Source: Bacteroidetes bacterium UBA1860 (lineage in GTDB: Bacteria; Bacteroidota; Rhodothermia; Balneolales; Balneolaceae). From it: DNA of 9,348 bases. Under the pieces are notes generated by a model. The model had not been told where the DNA came from. It worked only from the letters and a program-made list of their open reading frames with translations, and ran no database searches. The stretch is from positions 1 through 9,348 of the forward strand of contig DDIC01000062.1 in assembly GCA_002338335.1 (NCBI GenBank), written 5' to 3'. Shown piece by piece: positions 5,442 through 9,348 of this stretch. Numbering within the stretch: position 1 is the stretch's first letter; every line of letters begins with the position of its first letter. Both the position numbers and the translations under genes were made by a program.

Positions 5442-5970
5442 AACGGTGAATATGGGTCTCTGGCTGCAAAGGGTACTTCATGGCCATGTCTGCGCAGTCT
5501 GTCTTGCGCGTATCACCCAACGAAAACATTCTCCACCCTTCGGATTCACGCACAAAATGGATCACATTCACTCCACAGTGGCTCAGTTCACCTCCACGAT
5601 AAAACACAAAGTCCATCCACGCAGTCGCTAATGCACCTTCGGTATGAATCACCACATTACCCACTTGTTCATTCCACACATCCTGTTTGGGCGTACCCAC
5701 TGCAGCAAGAAATCCTCCAAATTCACTCCATCTTGCAGCCACAACCCCATCTCTATCGGAGCCCACACCAAACAATTGAGCCCCTTCAGTAAGCAAGGGT
5801 CGTATCATGGAGGAGTCTGACATCCTCATTCCGTCAAAAAATGTCTCGATAGAGGCGAGAATAGCCGCTTCATCCACTTCTTGTGCATCGGTCGGCGTGG
5901 ATTGTGCATAAAGCCCCCCAGGGAATCCACTCCACAATAGCACGCCAATAAGGAACCTAAAAATTTTCAT
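5440..5970 (-). CDS. Exported NTF2-like (SnoaL/DUF4440-type) protein
   Basis: The 176-residue product starts with a clear signal peptide: a basic start, a hydrophobic core (residues 4-20), and a likely cut near YAQ (21-23), so it is exported. The mature part reads as an NTF2-like cone fold: a first helix 'AAILASIETFFDGMRMSD' (35-52), 'LLTEGAQLFGVGSDRDG' (59-75), then beta strands including 'GALATAWMDFVFYRGGELSH' (112-131), 'CGVNVIHFVRESEGWRMFSL' (132-151), and the closing 'GDTRKTDC' (152-159). H-C-G before the penultimate strand and D-T-R at the end are usual for this Bacteroidota group of unknown substrate. Its ATG overlaps the stop of the 56-residue ORF upstream (ATGA), so the pair is probably translated together from the promoter at 6196-6224. 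No enzymatic role can be assigned. Confidence 0.85.
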   Translation of the reverse strand: MKIFRFLIGVLLWSGFPGGLYAQSTPTDAQEVDEAAILASIETFFDGMRMSDSSMIRPLLTEGAQLFGVGSDRDGVVAARWSEFGGFLAAVGTPKQDVWNEQVGNVVIHTEGALATAWMDFVFYRGGELSHCGVNVIHFVRESEGWRMFSLGDTRKTDCADMAMKYPLQPETHIHR

Positions 5971-6137
5971 ACAAGAATCTCTTTGCCGTCATATTCTTGA
6001 GCTGATTCGCCGAATTTGACTTGATAAAACTCCCCATCATAGGTCCACTCCATATCCATTAAATCTTCCCAAACCAGTGGTGTGGGATCATTTAGTGTAG
6101 GAAGCAGCAATAATAGTGCGATGAAAAAGGCTTTCAT
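5967..6137 (-). CDS. Short secreted protein resembling the N-terminus of DUF3299 proteins, possibly truncated
   Basis: From ATG 6137 this is 56 residues: a hydrophobic leader 'MKAFFIALLLLLP' (1-13), then 'PLVWEDLMDMEWTYDGEFYQ' (20-39), 'VKFGESAQEYDGKEILV' (40-56) and a stop. From memory, Bacteroidota DUF3299 proteins read W..L.dv.f......P.FG......GKEV.ITGY.. and continue for about 100 further residues with a Cys-rich CxxCGGxGPE segment. Here the frame stops exactly at GKEILV, and the next gene starts in the overlapping ATGA, so the body of the domain is missing. The longer frame back to 6263 would cross the promoter and the methyltransferase end, so I rejected it. It may be a remnant kept because translation couples to the NTF2-like gene, or a genuine mini-protein. 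Confidence 0.5.
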   Translation of the reverse strand: MKAFFIALLLLLPTLNDPTPLVWEDLMDMEWTYDGEFYQVKFGESAQEYDGKEILV

Positions 6138-6138
6138 G

Positions 6139-6183
6139 AGTCTGGCTGTTGTATCAAGTCTGGTTGTTCTACCATAAGTCTGG
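6139..6183 (-). repeat. Three AGTCTGG/CCAGACT repeats in the leader of the 56-residue ORF
   Basis: AGTCTGG occurs on the plus strand at 6139-6145, 6157-6163 and 6177-6183, at spacings of 18 and 20 nt, about two helical turns. The last copy on the minus strand touches the ATG at 6137. All three lie between the promoter -10 and the start codon. They could be operator sites, RNA-level sites, or the debris of an imperfect tandem duplication. Confidence 0.7.
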
Positions 6184-6195
6184 GTGCCTAATTGA

Positions 6196-6224
6196 AGTAT
6201 AGCTCCATTCGACCATAAGGTCAA
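6196..6224 (-). promoter_or_regulatory. Near-consensus sigma-70-type promoter TTGACC-N17-TATACT
   Basis: On the minus strand TTGACC (6224-6219) and TATACT (6201-6196) are separated by exactly 17 nt. The -35 box overlaps the stop codon of the methyltransferase (6223-6221). Initiation would fall near 6189, giving a leader of about 50 nt before the ATG at 6137. It would drive the 56-residue ORF and the NTF2-like gene independently of the upstream genes. Confidence 0.6.
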
Positions 6225-6868
6225 TCTTTCCAGCGCCGTAATACTGTGAATTGTGACTCGCACGAGACGAGTTCAAGGTCTAACCAGTGTGCAATCCACT
6301 GCATGGTATCTCTATGGTAGATAAAGACATGGGTCGGATCCCGGCGATAATGCCAATGCTCAAAGTCAATCTCCTGGCTCCAAAGTCGTGTCATGATTAA
6401 TACATACCCACGACCATCTTCCACCTCACTCGCTGGCAGCACCCGTTGGCAAAGTCGTTCAAATTCCCCTCTCACATCATGAAAATGCTCCGCAACCTCC
6501 GAACACACCACAAAATCATAGGAATCCTCAAGAACCTGGTCATTAGGATTAAAAAATGGGTCGTATTCAACCATCGAATACCCAGCTTCTTGTAGCACCG
6601 CTGAGATTACCGGTCCAGGCCCTGCTCCATAATCGAGACCCTTTCGATCTTTTGGAATGTGCGCCTTGACAAATGAGGTGCACGGCGCAACAAAGTCGCG
6701 GTAGGCAGGATCATGAATATCGTTCTCGTGTTTGGCGTAATGTTCGTACTCCTGTGTGCGAGAGAGGTAGGCCTCTTGATCCAACACCCTTCCCTTGCAC
6801 TGCCCACATTGCCAATACAAGCCGTCGATCGCATTCGTTAAGGGACTTTGGCACAGAGGGCAATCCAC
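6221..6868 (-). CDS. Class I SAM-dependent methyltransferase with N-terminal zinc ribbon
   Basis: The 215-residue product starts at a GTG; an in-frame TAA immediately precedes it, so no longer start exists, and MDCPLC is a typical beginning. Cys3, Cys6, Cys21 and Cys24 form a CxxC-x14-CxxC zinc-ribbon-like motif. The Rossmann SAM motif I is 'GLDYGAGPGPVISAVL' (77-92), with the acidic end of strand 2 at 'VEYDPFF' (100-106) and motif IV-like 'YDFVVCSEVAEHFHD' (117-131). 'HWHYRRDPTHVFIYHRDTMQ' (171-190) is a distinctive late signature seen in a widespread set of uncharacterised bacterial methyltransferases. The substrate is unknown. The promoter of the next unit overlaps its stop codon. The gap of 117 nt to merC upstream holds no clear gene. 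Confidence 0.87.
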   Translation of the reverse strand: MDCPLCQSPLTNAIDGLYWQCGQCKGRVLDQEAYLSRTQEYEHYAKHENDIHDPAYRDFVAPCTSFVKAHIPKDRKGLDYGAGPGPVISAVLQEAGYSMVEYDPFFNPNDQVLEDSYDFVVCSEVAEHFHDVRGEFERLCQRVLPASEVEDGRGYVLIMTRLWSQEIDFEHWHYRRDPTHVFIYHRDTMQWIAHWLDLELVSCESQFTVLRRWKD

Positions 6869-6985
6869 TTAGGCGTTGGGTCTAGAGAGCGTATGATAGA
6901 TTTCGGTCTGACGATTCACGACAATCGCATTATCCTGCTGGGTGCTGATGCTGAAGATGACGGAGTTCGACTAACATACGGGGGG
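6869..6985. other. Intergenic gap between merC and the methyltransferase
   Basis: Both flanking genes are on the minus strand. I see no clear promoter pair: a TATCAT at a -10-like position lacks a good -35 at normal spacing. CTAAC/GTTAG could form a short stem just after the merC stop, but no T-tract follows. A plus-strand frame crossing this gap looks like chance. Confidence 0.4.
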
Positions 6986-7420
6986 TTAGGGCTTATCTAC
7001 AACCTTCTCAAGGATCGGATGATGGTGATGCTTTGGATTATTACACGCTCTATGATGGCGATAATTGATAATGTGTCCAGCAACAAGCAACACACTTCCT
7101 ACAATCGTTAATCCTACCTCAAGTAGTTCATTTTCCAGGCCGTGACCAAGAGACCATCCGATCACTAGGGCTAAAAAGCCACCAATTAATAACGGTCTCA
7201 CCCAAGACGTGGAACCAGCATGACGAGACGCCTGAATTACAGTCGGTAAAATCAATGCAGCAAACACCGGATGTGTCCACCCATGTAATGACTCAAAGAA
7301 CGGGACAGACGGAAGAACGCTTAAAAAAATAGGCAGCGCGAGACAGTGAATCATGCATAAGGTCGACAGACCCACGCCGAGGCGATCCCAAATAGATGAT
7401 GTGGCAGATTTTACTTTCAT
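6986..7420 (-). CDS. MerC-family inner-membrane metal-binding/transport protein
   Basis: The product has 144 residues and about four hydrophobic segments (roughly 15-36, 48-64, 76-93, 97-117). 'WDRLGVGLSTLCMIHCLALP' (11-30) is the MerC hallmark: Asp12, Gly15/17 and the metal-binding Cys22/Cys26 pair within the first membrane helix. The tail 'HIINYRHHRACNNPKHHHHP' (115-134) is His-rich with a Cys, typical of MerC relatives. Classic MerC carries Hg(II) across the inner membrane, but no merR, merA or merT is seen here. Solitary Bacteroidota members may handle other metals, so I do not assign mercury resistance. The ATG at 7420 is preceded by TTGACC-N17-TGATGC, a weak promoter candidate (7425-7453 region). 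yidD ends 87 nt upstream on the same strand. Confidence 0.85.
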   Translation of the reverse strand: MKVKSATSSIWDRLGVGLSTLCMIHCLALPIFLSVLPSVPFFESLHGWTHPVFAALILPTVIQASRHAGSTSWVRPLLIGGFLALVIGWSLGHGLENELLEVGLTIVGSVLLVAGHIINYRHHRACNNPKHHHHPILEKVVDKP

Positions 7421-7507
7421 AGGGAATGCATCATGTTAACAATAAATGGAGGTCAAACGCTGTCACCGCTCAAGCATCACAAATTACGAAAAAACTGACG
7501 CCTAATG

Positions 7508-7765
7508 TTACGACCTCTTCCGCTTGGGAACGGGATCCTCACCAAAGGACTTCGTCCAAGGTTGGCAACGCAGGATTCGCTTTATGGCCAACCATGAACC
7601 CCTCATGACACCCCATTCCCGCAAGGCTTGAATGGAATACTCTGAGCATGTTGGGTGAAAACGACATTGACGACCCAGCCAAGGGGATAGAATCCATTGA
7701 TAGCCACGAATCAGCACCACGGCCACTTCAGCGAGACCCTTCGACATGAAATCCATAAATCGCAT
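7508..7765 (-). CDS. yidD: Membrane protein insertion efficiency factor YidD
   Basis: YidD is a small, membrane-associated protein that assists YidC-dependent membrane protein insertion. The 85-residue product has the family core: 'LIRGYQWILSPWLGRQCRFH' (18-37), 'PTCSEYSIQALREWG' (38-52), and 'GSWLAIKRILRCQPW' (56-70), with the conserved cysteines at 34, 40 and 67 and the R.L.C.PW ending. The amphipathic N-terminal helix (residues 8-27) fits peripheral membrane attachment. Its ATG is 5 nt after the cysS stop with AAGGGG close in front, so the pair is very likely one operon. It is not next to rnpA or rpmH, which is the classical location; the cysS neighbourhood has, from memory, parallels in Bacteroidota. 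Confidence 0.96.
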   Translation of the reverse strand: MRFMDFMSKGLAEVAVVLIRGYQWILSPWLGRQCRFHPTCSEYSIQALREWGVMRGSWLAIKRILRCQPWTKSFGEDPVPKRKRS

Positions 7766-7770
7766 ACCCC

Positions 7771-9348
7771 TTACTCAGTGGGTGAGGAAGATGATCCGTC
7801 TTGCTGTGTGGGAATCGGCCCATATTCAATCTCCACGACACCACCCTTGCCATCTTTAAGTGTAATTCCCTGCGCAGCCAGTCGATCGCGAATCAAATCT
7901 GACGTTGCATAATCGTGATTGGACCGGGCCGATGTGCGAAGCTCAACCAGAAGCGCCATGAGTCCTTCTACTCGATCTGACGATTCCATCGAAGCTCGCT
8001 GCGCCCCCTCAAACCCTAAAATATTGGTTACCATGGCTCGATAAACCCGCATTACAAGTGTTAAGACCTCATCAGAGACCTCATTTCGGGGTTTCTGACC
8101 ATTTGCGAGGGCTTGCAAAACACTCGATACACCAAATAGTGCCGCAATGGCCTTAGCTGTGTGTAGATCTTGCGTAATCTCTTTGAACGCGTCGCAGATG
8201 CCCTCTACAAGCTCACCCTCTAGTGATTTTGAGTCCTTCTTAGCCCCCTGAGCCTGGTGCATCGCCACAATCGCCTCAAGATCCGCGCCGTGACTCGCAC
8301 CACTGGCAACATCCACGCCGTCACTTCCCCCTTGACCCTCCAGCAACAACCCTAGTTTCTCCGACAGTTCCATCGCACCCATCAAACGATCGAGCCCTTT
8401 TTCAGCCGCTTGCAACGCTCTATCCGAGAAATCGATGGGGCTTTGATAATGGGATTGGAGAAGCAAAAATCGTATGACCATAGGATCATATCCCTTGGAT
8501 AGCAACGCATGATCACCGTCAAAAAGCTGCTGCAACGTCACAAAATTGCCTGCAGATTTGCTCATTTTGGCTCCCTCGATCGTCACCATGTTATGGTGCA
8601 TCCAAACGTTTGCAGGTGAGGTGCCATGTGCACCACACGCTTGTGCGATTTCGGCTTCATGGTGAGGGAATTGCAAGTCTAAACCGCCTCCATGAATATC
8701 AAATCGCTCCCCTAAATATTTAGTACTCATAGCTGTACACTCAAGATGCCATCCAGGAAAGCCTTCTCCCCATGGCGATGGCCACCGCATAATGTGACTC
8801 TCCTCAACACGCTTCCATAGCGCAAAATCGTGGGGTGATCGCTTCTCATCCTGCCCTAGCGTCCCTCGGCTCGCTTGTTGCAGCTCATCCAGCACTTTTC
8901 CAGACAAGGCCCCGTACTCAAATTCAGAGGCTTGGTAGGCATTCAGGTCGAAATATACACTACCTTCCACCTCGTAAGCATAACCAGCATCCATTAACTG
9001 TTCAATCAACGCAATTTGCTCGGGAATGTGGCCTGTAGCTGTCGGCTCAATCGAAGGTCTGAGGCAATTCAGCGCATCCATTCCTTGATGATACTCGACG
9101 GTATACTGCTGCACCACTTCCATCGGCTCAACCTCTTCTAGCTGTGCCTTTTTTGCAATCTTATCCTCCCCTCCATCTCCCGATTCATCCGTAAGATGCC
9201 CCACGTCGGTAATGTTGCGAACATAGCGTACTCTGTACCCAACAAAACGGAGTAATCGCACCAGCACATCAAATGTTACAGCACTGCGAGCATGTCCTAA
9301 ATGGGGAGAGCCATACACCGTGGGCCCGCAAACATACATCCCCACATG
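7771..9348 (-). CDS. cysS: Cysteinyl-tRNA synthetase, N-terminus beyond right edge
   Basis: CysRS attaches cysteine to tRNA-Cys in the cytosol. The reading frame is open to the window edge (H-V-G-M), and about 20-25 N-terminal residues are expected beyond it. Numbering from the first visible Met: 'MYVCGPTVYGSPHLGHARS' (3-21) with the HIGH-type motif at 15-18, 'RYVRNITDVGH' (40-50), 'GFPGWHLECTAMSTKYLG' (195-212), 'DIHGGGLDLQFPHHEAEIA' (216-234), and KMSKS at 260-264. The zinc ligands Cys6, Cys203, His228 and Glu232 match the E. coli set (Cys209 to His234 to Glu238 spacing is preserved). The C-terminal helical domain follows. Residues 337-375 are a Gly/Ser/Ala-rich stretch, and the end is Ser-rich (SSSSPTE). 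yidD follows after 5 nt. Confidence 0.98.
   Translation of the reverse strand, partial: HVGMYVCGPTVYGSPHLGHARSAVTFDVLVRLLRFVGYRVRYVRNITDVGHLTDESGDGGEDKIAKKAQLEEVEPMEVVQQYTVEYHQGMDALNCLRPSIEPTATGHIPEQIALIEQLMDAGYAYEVEGSVYFDLNAYQASEFEYGALSGKVLDELQQASRGTLGQDEKRSPHDFALWKRVEESHIMRWPSPWGEGFPGWHLECTAMSTKYLGERFDIHGGGLDLQFPHHEAEIAQACGAHGTSPANVWMHHNMVTIEGAKMSKSAGNFVTLQQLFDGDHALLSKGYDPMVIRFLLLQSHYQSPIDFSDRALQAAEKGLDRLMGAMELSEKLGLLLEGQGGSDGVDVASGASHGADLEAIVAMHQAQGAKKDSKSLEGELVEGICDAFKEITQDLHTAKAIAALFGVSSVLQALANGQKPRNEVSDEVLTLVMRVYRAMVTNILGFEGAQRASMESSDRVEGLMALLVELRTSARSNHDYATSDLIRDRLAAQGITLKDGKGGVVEIEYGPIPTQQDGSSSSPTE

Noticed and set aside
6138..6263. Upstream extension of the 56-residue ORF to 98 residues
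   Set aside because: It would overlap the methyltransferase end and span the promoter and repeats; the internal ATG directly precedes a clear signal peptide.
6848..7111. Plus-strand 87-codon frame across the merC-methyltransferase gap
   Set aside because: It overlaps both minus-strand genes and has no recognisable domain or start signal.
1..9348. Mobile element, phage, CRISPR, toxin-antitoxin or defence system
   Set aside because: No transposase, integrase, long terminal inverted repeats, spaced identical repeats or defence-family motifs were found on either strand; the window reads as core metabolism with small peculiarities.

Overview
The window looks like an ordinary chromosomal segment of a Bacteroidota-type bacterium, possibly of the Rhodothermia/Balneolia or Cytophagia kind. 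I base this on the protein flavours: a Bacteroidota-style TrmB, CysS and class III aminotransferase, a cysS-yidD pair, a solitary MerC-family protein and an NTF2-like secreted protein. Shine-Dalgarno sequences are weak or absent before most starts. Base composition is close to half G+C by eye. No rRNA, tRNA, CRISPR array, insertion sequence or phage gene was recognised.

Left block, minus strand, 3146 down to 1: a class III PLP aminotransferase, pdxH (the enzyme that makes PLP), trmB (tRNA m7G methyltransferase), and the first 54 codons of a trans-sulfuration-family PLP enzyme that runs off the left edge. A strong terminator-like hairpin with a T-tract lies directly in front of the pdxH start codon. 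A 17-nt duplication creates a tiny leader ORF that overlaps the aminotransferase start.

Middle block, plus strand, 3416-5385: a very acidic 83-residue protein of unknown function overlaps thrC by 4 nt (ATGA). The threonine synthase carries a C-terminal extension that reads as the LeuA-type allosteric (isopropylmalate synthase regulatory) domain. This fusion is the most interesting item in the window. Together with the left block, four of the first six genes use or make PLP, and most concern amino-acid synthesis.

Right block, minus strand, 9348 down to 5440, convergent with thrC: cysS (its N-terminus lies beyond the right edge), yidD, a MerC-family membrane protein, a zinc-ribbon SAM methyltransferase, a 56-residue secreted fragment resembling the N-terminus of DUF3299 proteins, and an NTF2-like exported protein. 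A near-consensus promoter (TTGACC-N17-TATACT) lies over the methyltransferase stop codon, and three AGTCTGG repeats follow it in the leader of the last two genes.

A recurring oddity is short repetitive or low-complexity insertions in otherwise conserved enzymes: six Gly-X-Y triplets in TrmB, a triple heptapeptide in PdxH, and a Gly/Ser/Ala-rich stretch in CysS.
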